Source: Polynucleobacter sp. SHI8
Lineage (GTDB): Bacteria > Pseudomonadota > Gammaproteobacteria > Burkholderiales > Burkholderiaceae
Assembly (NCBI RefSeq): GCF_027944005.1
Contig: NZ_AP027204.1
Location: 1,612,001 to 1,676,000, forward strand
Length of the DNA: 64,000 nt
Direction of reading: 5' to 3'
The translations under genes and the position numbers were made by a program. The notes beneath the pieces were generated by a model that had not been told where the DNA came from, did not search any database, and was given only the letters and a program-made list of their open reading frames with translations. Shown here piece after piece: positions 1-8,101 of the stretch (its first letter is position 1; each line of letters begins with the position of its first letter).

Positions 1-346
1 TAACGCTATATTCACAACCAGCCTTATTGGCAGAGCGCTCAATCAAACAATCGGAAAAATCTGCTTTAGAGCCAGAAAAAACCCGAATGGCTTTGATGAC
101 GGTTTCTGTATTTTCAATCATCAACTCTCGTGTAGCAATGAGTGTTTCAAGAATTTTGACAACTTCTATTTTTGTCGATTGATAGCAACTTTGCATGACC
201 CACACTAATTCAATAATCGACACAAGGGTAATAAAACCCGGCGACTCTTTTGTTAGAGAGTTGATTAAGTTTGTCGCAAGGGCAGATTGCTTGATGTCAT
301 CTTGGGCGATATAGCGCACTAAAACATTGGTATCCAGTCCGATCAT
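1..346 (-). CDS. vapC: VapC-family PIN-domain toxin (partial, C-terminus beyond window edge)
   Basis: Probable endoribonuclease toxin of a type II toxin-antitoxin pair. It starts at the ATG ending at 346 and runs leftward off the window, leaving about 115 residues. The N-terminus MIGLDTNVLVRY carries the first acidic PIN residue. A conserved Glu lies in the segment VSIIELVWV, and the third acidic site is the Asp pair in SKADFSD. The last acidic site and the C-terminus are not in view. Its start codon overlaps the antitoxin stop in an ATGA junction, so translation is probably coupled. PIN toxins cleave tRNA or rRNA; the target here is unknown. There is no in-frame stop in the visible part. Confidence 0.85.
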   Translation of the reverse strand, partial: MIGLDTNVLVRYIAQDDIKQSALATNLINSLTKESPGFITLVSIIELVWVMQSCYQSTKIEVVKILETLIATRELMIENTETVIKAIRVFSGSKADFSDCLIERSANKAGCEYSV

Positions 347-585
347 CGCAATTTTGCTCCTTGCGTTGCAATCGCTCTATTCATGTCTTCGATGCTGACG
401 GGAACTAGTGGTTTACGTAACATGCCCTTGAGAGATTGAATGGGGCTTACGATGGGAACGATCATAAATTGACCATTTTCCATCTCAACAAATTCGATAC
501 GACTTCCGGCTTCAATTTCAAGCGCGGTCCGAACTGTGGCTGGTATGGTGATCTGCCCTTTGGAGGTTACTGTCGCTGTACTCAT
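343..585 (-). CDS. vapB: VapB/AbrB-type antitoxin
   Basis: An 80-residue SpoVT/AbrB (swapped-hairpin) DNA-binding antitoxin. The N-terminus MSTATVTSKGQITIPATVR is the classic AbrB fold opening, and the C-terminal part would wrap the VapC toxin. The open frame extends to 660, but the AbrB homology begins at the ATG ending at 585. The upstream codons would run through the operator palindrome, so the shorter start is chosen. It overlaps vapC by four bases (ATGA). Antitoxins of this class usually repress their own operon by binding a palindrome such as the one just upstream. Confidence 0.88.
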   Translation of the reverse strand: MSTATVTSKGQITIPATVRTALEIEAGSRIEFVEMENGQFMIVPIVSPIQSLKGMLRKPLVPVSIEDMNRAIATQGAKLR

Positions 586-602
586 GTTTATCCTTACTTT
601 TA

Positions 603-634
603 ATATAATCCTTACTTTATAGTAAGGATTATAT
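603..634. promoter_or_regulatory. Perfect 14-bp palindromic operator of vapBC
   Basis: Two perfectly complementary 14-base arms (ATATAATCCTTACT at 603-616 and its reverse complement at 621-634) flank a 4-base spacer. A further copy of the half-site core TCCTTACTTT lies at 591-600, right before the vapB start. The location between promoter and antitoxin start is where VapB-type antitoxins bind to autoregulate. The function is inferred from position and symmetry. Confidence 0.8.
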
Positions 635-642
635 CGTGTCAA
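616..642 (-). promoter_or_regulatory. Candidate sigma-70 promoter of vapBC
   Basis: On the minus strand a consensus -35 TTGACA (642-637) is followed after 15 bases by TATAAA (621-616). The -10 box lies inside the operator palindrome, so repressor binding would block the polymerase. The spacer is short of the ideal 17; TAAAGT at 619-614 gives 17 but is a poorer box. Confidence 0.5.
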
Positions 643-759
643 GGTTGACATGGTCCTCATCAGAAAAACAATTGAACCGTGTGATCATTACTTCTTCAAT
701 TTACGGCTTTTGCTGATAATGTCATAATTGAAGATTGACGAACTTGTTTTGAAAGATTT

Positions 760-2442
760 ATGCAAAATCCTCTCACTTCAGCAGCAATTCTCGCGCAATA
801 CGGTCCTCGCGAATCCATGGAATATGACGTTGTCATCGTTGGTGGTGGGCCAGCAGGTCTTTCTTGCGCTATTCATATCAAACAACTTGCACAACAAAAC
901 AATCAGGAAATATCAGTTGTAGTTCTAGAAAAGGGTTCAGAAATCGGTGCTCACATTGTTTCTGGTGCCGTGATGGATCCAATTGCTTTAAATGAGCTGT
1001 TCCCGAACTGGAAAGAACTCGGGGCTCCTCTACATACGCCCGTTAAAGAAGATCGTTTTCTGTTCTTAACGCAATCCATGGGTGTTAAAACTCCGGATTG
1101 GTTACTGCCTGATTCATTTAAGAATCATGGTAATTACATTATTAGTTTGTCAGATTTCACGAGATGGTTAGGTTCTCAAGCAGAAGCACTCGGTGTTGAA
1201 ATCTTTCCTGGCTTTGCGGCAGCTGAGGTTCTATTTAATGAACAAGGCCATGTCAAAGGGGTTGCTACAGGCAATCTAGGTATTGGCAAAGATGGTCAAG
1301 TCACGGATCAGTTTCAATTGGGGATGGAACTCCATGCCAAATACACAATCTTTGCAGAAGGGGCGCGAGGTCATCTAGGCAAACAACTGATTGCCAAGTT
1401 CAAATTAGATTCTTCTTCGGCGCCTCAAAGTTATGGTATCGGCATCAAAGAGCTTTGGGAAATCGACCCAAAAGTTCATGAAGAAGGTTTGGTGATACAC
1501 ACAGCTGGCTGGCCTTTATCTAGTGATACGTATGGCGGATCTTTTCTGTATCACATGGCGAATAACCAGGTGTCTGTAGGTTTTGTGGTGGGGCTCGGTT
1601 ATAAAAATCCGTACCTCTCCCCTTTTGAAGAATTCCAACGCTATAAAACTCATCCAAGTATTCGTAAGTTTTTTGAGAATGGTAAACGCCTAAGCTATGG
1701 TGCCCGGGCTATCACAGCAGGTGGCTTTAACAGCTTGCCGAAGACTATTTTTCCAGGTGGCGCCCTCATTGGGTGTGATGCGGGTTATCTCAATGCTTCT
1801 CGTATTAAGGGTTCGCATGCGGCCATTAAATCAGGGATGTTGGTGGCTCGCGATATCGTGGGCGCTCTTGAGAATGGAAGATCGCAAGATGAGTTGCATC
1901 ATTATCCAAAATACTTCAAATCGAGTTGGCTTTTCGATGAACTTTACAAAGCGCGTAATTTTAAAATTGCGATGACCAAGGGTCTATACACGGGTAGTCT
2001 TTTAGTGGGTCTTGAGCAAAAGATATTCAAAGGTAGTGCCCCATGGAACCTCAAACATCCCAAGCCGGATCATGCCTGTTTAGAGCTAGCATCAATGCAT
2101 CAACCCATTGAGTATCCCAAGCCTGATGGAAAAATTACGTTTGATCGTTTGTCGTCGGTGTTTATTTCCAATACAAATCATGCGGAAAATCAACCCGCAC
2201 ACTTAACTCTTAAAAATCCTGATGTGCCAATCAATACCAATTTAGCTCAATATGCCGGACCAGAAGCTCGTTACTGCCCTGCTGGTGTTTATGAATATGT
2301 TCGAACAGACGGTATCGATCGTCTCCAAATTAATGCGCAAAATTGTGTGCATTGTAAAACTTGTGACATCAAAGATCCTACGCAAAATATTGTATGGGTA
2401 ACGCCTGAAGGTGGCGGTGGACCTAATTACTCGGGGATGTAA
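760..2442 (+). CDS. Electron transfer flavoprotein-ubiquinone oxidoreductase
   Basis: A 560-residue inner-membrane-associated flavoprotein that passes electrons from ETF (reduced by acyl-CoA and amino-acid dehydrogenases) to ubiquinone. The FAD-binding GGGPAGLSCA motif lies near residue 30. The C-terminal ferredoxin-like part has the [4Fe-4S] cysteines in RYCPAG and in NCVHCKTCDIKDP, and ends with the family's typical GGGGPNYSGM. The length is normal for the family. An internal Met at 817 (MEYDVVIVGG) would also give a full FAD domain; the upstream ATG is kept because bacterial members carry a similar short leader. No ETF genes are adjacent. Its 3' end overlaps the convergent MFS gene by 20 bases. 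Confidence 0.95.
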   Translation: MQNPLTSAAILAQYGPRESMEYDVVIVGGGPAGLSCAIHIKQLAQQNNQEISVVVLEKGSEIGAHIVSGAVMDPIALNELFPNWKELGAPLHTPVKEDRFLFLTQSMGVKTPDWLLPDSFKNHGNYIISLSDFTRWLGSQAEALGVEIFPGFAAAEVLFNEQGHVKGVATGNLGIGKDGQVTDQFQLGMELHAKYTIFAEGARGHLGKQLIAKFKLDSSSAPQSYGIGIKELWEIDPKVHEEGLVIHTAGWPLSSDTYGGSFLYHMANNQVSVGFVVGLGYKNPYLSPFEEFQRYKTHPSIRKFFENGKRLSYGARAITAGGFNSLPKTIFPGGALIGCDAGYLNASRIKGSHAAIKSGMLVARDIVGALENGRSQDELHHYPKYFKSSWLFDELYKARNFKIAMTKGLYTGSLLVGLEQKIFKGSAPWNLKHPKPDHACLELASMHQPIEYPKPDGKITFDRLSSVFISNTNHAENQPAHLTLKNPDVPINTNLAQYAGPEARYCPAGVYEYVRTDGIDRLQINAQNCVHCKTCDIKDPTQNIVWVTPEGGGGPNYSGM

Positions 2443-3610
2443 ATACTGGGGGTGTGGGCACGGCTCGTTTTGCAGATTGTGCAATACAAAGATAACCCAC
2501 TAGACAAGCTGCTCCGGAGAGCATAAAGGCATAGTTAGGCCCAAAGTCTTCCCAAACCCAGCCTGCAACGACTCCTCCAATAGTGCCACCAAAACCATAA
2601 GCCACAGTTGAGTACAAGGCTTGTCCTCGAGCCTGAGTGCTGCCATGAAACCAATTTTGCATCAATCGAATAGAGGCGCTATGGTGCGCAGCAAAAGTTG
2701 CTGCATGAAATAATTGCACAATCAATAATGGCCAAAACGCTGGAATAAAGGCAATCACAACAAACCTAATCGCTCCTAAAATAAAAGTTATGCGCAGTAT
2801 TTTTTGCGCACTCAACACTTGATAGACTTGTTTTTGAAAATAAAAATAGATAACTTCAGCACCAACGCCAATCATCCAAAATAAGCCAATCGTTTGTTTA
2901 CCGTAACCTAACTTTTGTAAATAAAGTGAATAAAAAACATATAAGCTTGAATGTGCAAAAATCATCCAAAATGTAGAGCCAAAGAACCACATGACCTCTG
3001 GCTTTTTGATGATGGAACGTAATTGCCCACGTTCTAGTTTCTTTTTTTCAAGTGGTGGCTCCCACAGTTTGTAGGTGGTGATGGTGACAAATAATAGAAT
3101 TACCAAAGCAAGGGCTGGCAAGGTTTCTATACCCATCCACTCAAACCAATAGCCTCCAGCAAAGACGGCAGTCATAAAACCAATCGACCCCCACAGCCGT
3201 AATTTGCCATAACGACTCTCGAAGGAATTAGTTTTTTGGAGGGCATGGACTGTGGCAGCCTCCCCTAATGGAGTCAAACTACTACTGATAAGATTGAGAA
3301 CAAACATCCAAATCATCAGGGCAAAAAAGGTTTGAAAGAAAAAGATGCCGAAAAAGACAAACAGGCTGATGAGGGCGGTAATGCGCATAATGCCGATACG
3401 ATCTTGCTTGAGATCGGATAACCATCCCCAAAACATCGGTCCAATGATCCGGGTAATTTGTAACATGGACATCAATAATGAAATTTGGATTGCGGTAAAT
3501 CCGAGCTGATCAAAATACAAACTCAAAAAGGGACTAACAATCCCGAGATAACCATAGTAAAAAAAGAAAAAAATAGCGAAGAGGATCTGGCTATTTTGGA
3601 AAAACAACAT
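2423..3610 (-). CDS. MFS permease (MFS_1-like, phenylpropionate permease type)
   Basis: A 395-residue inner-membrane transporter with about twelve hydrophobic segments and a charged central loop (EPPLEKKKLERGQ). The loop motif GWLSDLKQDRIG near residue 60 is the MFS signature between helices 2 and 3. It resembles the HcaT/nucleoside-permease-like branch (MFS_1_like); the substrate cannot be read from sequence. It starts six bases after the aroC stop with no good ribosome site of its own, so translation is probably coupled to aroC. Its 3' end overlaps the convergent ETF-QO gene. Confidence 0.85.
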   Translation of the reverse strand: MLFFQNSQILFAIFFFFYYGYLGIVSPFLSLYFDQLGFTAIQISLLMSMLQITRIIGPMFWGWLSDLKQDRIGIMRITALISLFVFFGIFFFQTFFALMIWMFVLNLISSSLTPLGEAATVHALQKTNSFESRYGKLRLWGSIGFMTAVFAGGYWFEWMGIETLPALALVILLFVTITTYKLWEPPLEKKKLERGQLRSIIKKPEVMWFFGSTFWMIFAHSSLYVFYSLYLQKLGYGKQTIGLFWMIGVGAEVIYFYFQKQVYQVLSAQKILRITFILGAIRFVVIAFIPAFWPLLIVQLFHAATFAAHHSASIRLMQNWFHGSTQARGQALYSTVAYGFGGTIGGVVAGWVWEDFGPNYAFMLSGAACLVGYLCIAQSAKRAVPTPPVFTSPSN

Positions 3611-3616
3611 AAGGTG

Positions 3617-4717
3617 TTACGTTCGTTGTCCGGGTATAACAGGAGTTAGGGAGCGAACGTCTGCGCACTGGGCACGATGTTGTAATACATGGTCCATCAC
3701 GACGAGTGCCAACATAGCTTCTGCAATGGGTGTGGCGCGAATCCCCACACACGGATCATGGCGTCCTTTGGTTTGCACCATCACGGTCTCACCACGACTA
3801 TTAATCGACTCTTTGGGGGTTAAGATACTGGAGGTGGGTTTGATCGCCAAAAATACTTCAAGGTCTTGTCCAGTACTGATACCGCCAAGAACGCCACCTG
3901 CATGATTGGTCTTAAAACCGCTTGGAGTGATCTCATCGCCATGCACGCTACCTTTTTGTATTACTGACTCAAATCCCGAACCAATCTCCACACCTTTGAC
4001 GGCATTAATTCCCATCATGGCGTAAGCAATTGCAGCGTCTAATTTATCAAATAGTGGATTGCCTAAACCAACGGGCATGTGCGTAGCTCGGACCATGATT
4101 TTGGCGCCACAGGAATCGCCACTTTTACGTAACTCATCCATGTAGGCTTCTAACTCAGCAATTTTGGAGGCGTTGGCAGCAAAAAAAGGATTGTTGTGAA
4201 TATGCTCAACTCCTTCAAATGGAATCGAGAGTTCTCCTAACTGTGTCATGTACCCCTGAAAACTAATCCCATAATGTTCACGTAACCATTTTTTAGCAAT
4301 TCCAGCAGCAGCAACAACGGGGGCTGTAAGCCTGGCGGAGGATCTGCCGCCACCACGTGGATCTCGAATCCCGTACTTTTGCTGATAGGTGTAATCAGCA
4401 TGACCTGGACGAAAGGTATCTAAGATCTCTTTGTAATCTTGACTACGTTGATCGGTGTTCTTAATGAGTAATGCAATGGGTGTACCGGTGGTCTTACCTT
4501 CAAACACACCAGATAAGATTTCGACTTGATCAGCTTCTTGGCGCTGGGTGACGTGCCGAGAGGTGCCTGGCTTGCGACGATCAAGATCATGTTGCAGGTC
4601 ACTTGCACTTAGTTCCATACCAGGTGGGCAACCATCGACCACTGCTCCAATCGCGGGTCCATGTGACTCACCAAAGGTGGTCGTGCAAAATAAAGTTCCG
4701 AGTGTGCTTCCTGCCAT
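3617..4717 (-). CDS. aroC: Chorismate synthase
   Basis: A 366-residue enzyme of the last shikimate step, converting EPSP to chorismate with reduced FMN as cofactor. It shows the family signatures GESHGPAIG near the N-terminus, RRKPGTSRH, and DPRGGGRSSARLTA around residue 120. The length is typical of the proteobacterial enzyme. It is the first gene of a two-gene unit with the downstream permease. The CBS-domain gene ends 51 bases upstream, so a longer transcript is possible. Confidence 0.97.
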   Translation of the reverse strand: MAGSTLGTLFCTTTFGESHGPAIGAVVDGCPPGMELSASDLQHDLDRRKPGTSRHVTQRQEADQVEILSGVFEGKTTGTPIALLIKNTDQRSQDYKEILDTFRPGHADYTYQQKYGIRDPRGGGRSSARLTAPVVAAAGIAKKWLREHYGISFQGYMTQLGELSIPFEGVEHIHNNPFFAANASKIAELEAYMDELRKSGDSCGAKIMVRATHMPVGLGNPLFDKLDAAIAYAMMGINAVKGVEIGSGFESVIQKGSVHGDEITPSGFKTNHAGGVLGGISTGQDLEVFLAIKPTSSILTPKESINSRGETVMVQTKGRHDPCVGIRATPIAEAMLALVVMDHVLQHRAQCADVRSLTPVIPGQRT

Positions 4718-4768
4718 AAACTCTATTATGGCATTTTTTACACTAAGCTTTGATGAAAAATCGGGGGG

Positions 4769-5215
4769 TTAGCTATTCCCAGCTTCCGGCCAGTCTCTGA
4801 TATACGCCTTTAACATCGTATTTTCAAAGCCTTGTGCTTCCACTACGGCTTTTGCCACATCGTAAAAAGAAATCACACCCATCAATATCTTATTTTCCAT
4901 TACAGGTAAATAACGTGCATGACGATTGAGCATCATTCGGCGAACTTCATCAAGATCAGTTTCTGGCGTACACATGAGCGGATGCTCATCCATCACTTTA
5001 CCCACGGTCACCTCATCAAGCGCACCATGATTATGTGCTAACACACCAATGACTTCACGAAAAGTTAACATGCCGACAACATCAGAATACTGAATCACCA
5101 CTAGTGAACCAATATCATGCTCAGCCATTGCGCGAACCGCTTGATTGACCGTGGTTTCAGGACTAACCGTGTATAAGGTATTGCCTTTTAATCTTAAAAT
5201 GTCGCTAACTTTCAT
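4769..5215 (-). CDS. CBS-domain protein (two CBS motifs)
   Basis: A 148-residue soluble protein made almost entirely of two CBS repeats, about residues 8-60 and 75-130. Paired CBS motifs form a Bateman module that usually binds adenine nucleotides and senses energy state. There is no attached enzyme domain, so it may be a free regulatory module; the partner is unknown. The start is supported by a strong AAGGAGG ribosome site a few bases upstream of the ATG. It lies in the same direction as yihY upstream and aroC downstream. Confidence 0.88.
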   Translation of the reverse strand: MKVSDILRLKGNTLYTVSPETTVNQAVRAMAEHDIGSLVVIQYSDVVGMLTFREVIGVLAHNHGALDEVTVGKVMDEHPLMCTPETDLDEVRRMMLNRHARYLPVMENKILMGVISFYDVAKAVVEAQGFENTMLKAYIRDWPEAGNS

Positions 5216-5260
5216 ATCGCCTCCTTGAGGTCATCATTGTCAATGCAGTCTATCCCTTAT

Positions 5261-6112
5261 TTAAACATCTGTAAACCAGTTGTTATCCCTAATATGCGGC
5301 AAACTTGCGGTGAGGACAGCACCAGCCATCGTGACCCACCAAGTCAAGTAAATCCAGACTAAAAATAGTGGCACAATAGCAAATGCGCCATACAAGGTCT
5401 TATAAACCTGTGCCTTGGAAACAAAGAATGTAAAACCATATTTGGCGGTTTCAAAAACAATAGCGGCCACAATTGCGCCAATCAGAGCATCGCGCCACCA
5501 TACGTCGGCGCTTGGGCCAAATTTATACAACACAATAAATGGCATCATGGTAAGTAAGAATGGCACTAACCAATCAATTAGCTCCAGATGGTAACGAAAC
5601 CCAACATCTAAATCATGCGACGCTGCCACAAAATATGATGTGATGTAAATACTCAGGCCAAGTAATACTGGCCCGAGGGCTGTGACCAATATATACATCA
5701 TGATTCTTTTGAAAAATGGTCGTTGTTGCTTGACTTGCCACACTTGGTTAAACGCTTTTTCAATAGTCATTAATGTCAAAATGGCACTAAATAATAGGCC
5801 CGCAATACCGAACAAGGTTAAGCCCTTGGAGTGACTTGAAAAACTGGTCAAGTAGCGGCTAATCGTGTCACTCAAGCCACCGGGAATCAGAGTATTGGTA
5901 ATCCAAAGTTGAATCTCTTCACGTAAATTAATGAAGGTCGATAATTGACCAATCAAAATCGTGGCAATCGACAACATCGGTATAACTGCTAAAACGGTGG
6001 TGTACGCTAGTGAACCAGATACTTGATTGAGTTGGGCCTGCGAAAAGCGCTGGCGCCAAAAGAGAAAAAGTTGTCGTCCTGTTCTAAATTGTTGTGTGCG
6101 TGTACGAACCAT
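5261..6112 (-). CDS. YihY/BrkB-family inner-membrane protein
   Basis: A 283-residue membrane protein with about six transmembrane segments and the family hallmark AYTTVLAVIPMLSI after a basic N-terminus. Polar segments including GGLSDTISRYL and the C-terminal LVWIYLTWW are also typical. The family was once annotated as ribonuclease BN, which is wrong; its function remains unsettled (some members called virulence factor BrkB). The protein is shorter than the roughly 400-residue members that carry a C-terminal cytosolic tail. It is divergently arranged with wrbA across 45 bases. Confidence 0.88.
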   Translation of the reverse strand: MVRTRTQQFRTGRQLFLFWRQRFSQAQLNQVSGSLAYTTVLAVIPMLSIATILIGQLSTFINLREEIQLWITNTLIPGGLSDTISRYLTSFSSHSKGLTLFGIAGLLFSAILTLMTIEKAFNQVWQVKQQRPFFKRIMMYILVTALGPVLLGLSIYITSYFVAASHDLDVGFRYHLELIDWLVPFLLTMMPFIVLYKFGPSADVWWRDALIGAIVAAIVFETAKYGFTFFVSKAQVYKTLYGAFAIVPLFLVWIYLTWWVTMAGAVLTASLPHIRDNNWFTDV

Positions 6113-6157
6113 CTACTTTACTTACTAGATTTTTAAAATACCACTATCATAACCATT

Positions 6158-6763
6158 ATGTTAGATACCAATATACTTGTCCTATATTACTCCCGTCATG
6201 GTGCAACGCGCCGTTTGGCTGAACTAATCGCTGAAGGGGTAGAATCTGTAGCGCATTGTCAAGCGACGTTACGCACGGTACCGAATGTTTCTGCGGTATC
6301 TGAGGCAACAGAAAACGCAATTCCGACTCATGGCTCGCCCTACGCAGAATATACTGATCTGGCTGAGTGTGATGGTCTTGCTTTGGGTTCACCCACGCGT
6401 TTTGGAAATATGACGAGTGCCATGAAATACTTTTGGGATGGCAGTACTTCGCAGTGGCTCTCAGGTGCACTTGCTGGTAAACCAGCCTGTGTGTTTACAA
6501 GTACCGGGAGTCTGCACGGCGGTCAAGAAACGACGCTTCTATCAATGATGTTGCCGCTCTTGCATCATGGCATGCTGGTCATGGGTCTGCCCTACAGTCA
6601 TCCTGAATTAAGTTCCACCACGACAGGTGGCACGCCCTATGGTGTTTCCCACTTGGCAGGTGATCGGGGACAACACCCGATCTCGCGTGAGGAACAACAT
6701 TTAGCGATCGCGCAAGGAATTCGTTTAGCAAAGATTGCACAGCAACTCAAAAATCCGGTATGA
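6158..6763 (+). CDS. wrbA: NAD(P)H:quinone oxidoreductase, WrbA family
   Basis: A 201-residue flavodoxin-fold enzyme that reduces quinones by two electrons using NAD(P)H and FMN, protecting against semiquinone radicals. The FMN phosphate loop is YYSRHGATRRLAE near residue 10. The WrbA signature GSPTRFGNMTSAMKYFWD lies around residue 75, followed by STGSLHGGQETT and the GGTPYG segment. No strong ribosome site precedes the ATG. It overlaps the downstream membrane-protein gene in an ATGA junction, so the two are co-translated. Confidence 0.95.
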   Translation: MLDTNILVLYYSRHGATRRLAELIAEGVESVAHCQATLRTVPNVSAVSEATENAIPTHGSPYAEYTDLAECDGLALGSPTRFGNMTSAMKYFWDGSTSQWLSGALAGKPACVFTSTGSLHGGQETTLLSMMLPLLHHGMLVMGLPYSHPELSSTTTGGTPYGVSHLAGDRGQHPISREEQHLAIAQGIRLAKIAQQLKNPV

Positions 6764-7155
6764 CCCTATTTAAATACCCTTTAAGTTTTAATCAAAAATT
6801 AGCCTTTGTGTGTGCGATTCTTTTATGTTTGCTTTGTATCGCTTGGGAATGGTTCATCTCTCCCCTGCGCCCAAATGGCTCTTGGATGGTTCTGAAATGT
6901 ATTCCTCTTGGCTTAATGTTGCCAGGTCTTTATCGTGGTAAAAATTACCAGTCGCAAGCAACTTCAATGATCATTTTGCTGTATTTTTTGGAAGGCTTTG
7001 CAAGGCTTTTTGAGCCTGGTTTGAACTGGATCTTGGCGAGTGTAGAGGTAGTACTTTCCAGTCTGATCTTCTATGGTGTTTTAATGCATCTTGGCCCGCT
7101 GAAAAAAGCAGCAAAGGCCAAGAAAGAGTCTGAACAACTCAAGCAACAGCCTTAG
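6760..7155 (+). CDS. DUF2069 family inner-membrane protein
   Basis: A 131-residue hydrophobic protein with about four transmembrane helices and a lysine-rich C-terminal tail. The pattern WEWFISPLRPNGSW, then LPGLYRGKNY, then a helix ending in EGFARL matches the DUF2069 family. Members sit next to wrbA in many proteobacteria; the function is unknown, and the linkage suggests a role with WrbA in the membrane quinone pool (inference). The start overlaps the wrbA stop. The last four bases overlap the convergent regulator gene. Confidence 0.85.
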   Translation: MTLFKYPLSFNQKLAFVCAILLCLLCIAWEWFISPLRPNGSWMVLKCIPLGLMLPGLYRGKNYQSQATSMIILLYFLEGFARLFEPGLNWILASVEVVLSSLIFYGVLMHLGPLKKAAKAKKESEQLKQQP

Positions 7156-7544
7156 GCCATCGCAACTGCGCTGTTACGATTTTTATCAACAGCCGTAGAT
7201 AACAAATTGGCAATACTGGAAAAATAACTCATCGCAAGAATGGTTGGTTTGATGATCTTTTTTCTGCCATCAATGTCGGTATGAAAATCGACGTAACCTT
7301 TTTTACGCAAGTTTTTGATTCTGGCATGTAAGGTCGCACGTGAACCGATTTCATTAAGTGAAATCGCTTCATTGACGAGTAAGGGCTTGCCATGTTTCCA
7401 TGTAATCGCAATTTCATTCAACAATTCCAGCTCCATACTATCTAGCGCCTGAAATTGATTCGAATGCTTAAGTGATGAAAGGCTTTCAATGTATTGAAAA
7501 TAAATCTCAGATAGATTTGCGTTTTCTGACATAGTTTTGCTCAT
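7152..7544 (-). CDS. MarR-like winged-helix transcriptional regulator
   Basis: About 130 residues. Residues 45-115 form a winged helix: a recognition-helix region SRATLHARIKNLRKKGYV followed by a wing with DIDGRKKIIKPT. This is the arrangement of MarR-type regulators. The open frame extends to 7598, but the ATG ending at 7544 has an AGGA just upstream, and another Met at 7532 is possible. The gene is not divergent from a clear target; the uptake locus to its right is transcribed the same way and is separated by over 170 bases. The ligand is unknown. Confidence 0.72.
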   Translation of the reverse strand: MSKTMSENANLSEIYFQYIESLSSLKHSNQFQALDSMELELLNEIAITWKHGKPLLVNEAISLNEIGSRATLHARIKNLRKKGYVDFHTDIDGRKKIIKPTILAMSYFSSIANLLSTAVDKNRNSAVAMA

Positions 7545-7721
7545 ATTCCTGAATAGTTGAACTTCTAAATGGCAGGTTTTATTACTCCTGCAACACAACT
7601 ATATTGTTACGGAAATTAGTCTTATTAAAAGATACATAAAGAGCATAATTTGTCTTTAATTCATCTCTTTAATAGACTTTAGAAACAATTTTTGTCAGGA
7701 ATTTTCCAACAAATGTCATAT

Positions 7722-8096
7722 TTATATGGCGTATAACTTCAAAATATCCAATTCCACTACCTGTAGGGCATTGATATGGGTACTTTCCAGCTTAATTTTG
7801 GGAGCGCAACCGGCATAAAAAGCCTCTTTCCACCGCAAAATACATAAACACCACTGATCGCCAGCAACTAATCCCGAAAAACGCCACTGGGGCATCGGTG
7901 TCGATAAATCGTTGCCGGCTTGCTTGGAAAACACCAAAAAATCGTCGGTCATGATGGCGCAGACCAAATGACTCCCCACATCTTCAGGGCCTGTCTTACA
8001 GCAGCCGTCGCGATAAAACCCCGTGAGTGGCTCAAATGAACATGCCACCAAGGGCTCTCCAAGAACATTGCGCGCCACTTCGATTGTGCTAGTCAT
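7722..8096 (-). CDS. DUF2237 family protein
   Basis: A 124-residue soluble protein matching DUF2237. Features are NVLGEPLVACS, the cysteine-containing FYRDGCCKTG, then GSHLVCAIMTDDFLVFSK, and a C-terminal tryptophan/cysteine-rich part (DQWCLCILRWKEA). The function of the family is unknown. The open frame extends to 8144; the ATG ending at 8096 is chosen because it has a GGAA ribosome site nine bases upstream. It lies five bases downstream of the Bug receptor gene, so it is probably the last gene of the uptake/decarboxylase operon. Confidence 0.85.
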   Translation of the reverse strand: MTSTIEVARNVLGEPLVACSFEPLTGFYRDGCCKTGPEDVGSHLVCAIMTDDFLVFSKQAGNDLSTPMPQWRFSGLVAGDQWCLCILRWKEAFYAGCAPKIKLESTHINALQVVELDILKLYAI

Positions 8097-8101
8097 GTTG
8101 A

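Noticed and set aside
728..922. Open frame of 64 codons overlapping the ETF-QO start
   Set aside because: It runs in another frame over the conserved FAD-binding part of ETF-QO and has no recognisable motif.
5261..6112. Calling the YihY-family protein ribonuclease BN
   Set aside because: That historic name came from a misassigned gene; the protein is an integral membrane protein without nuclease motifs.
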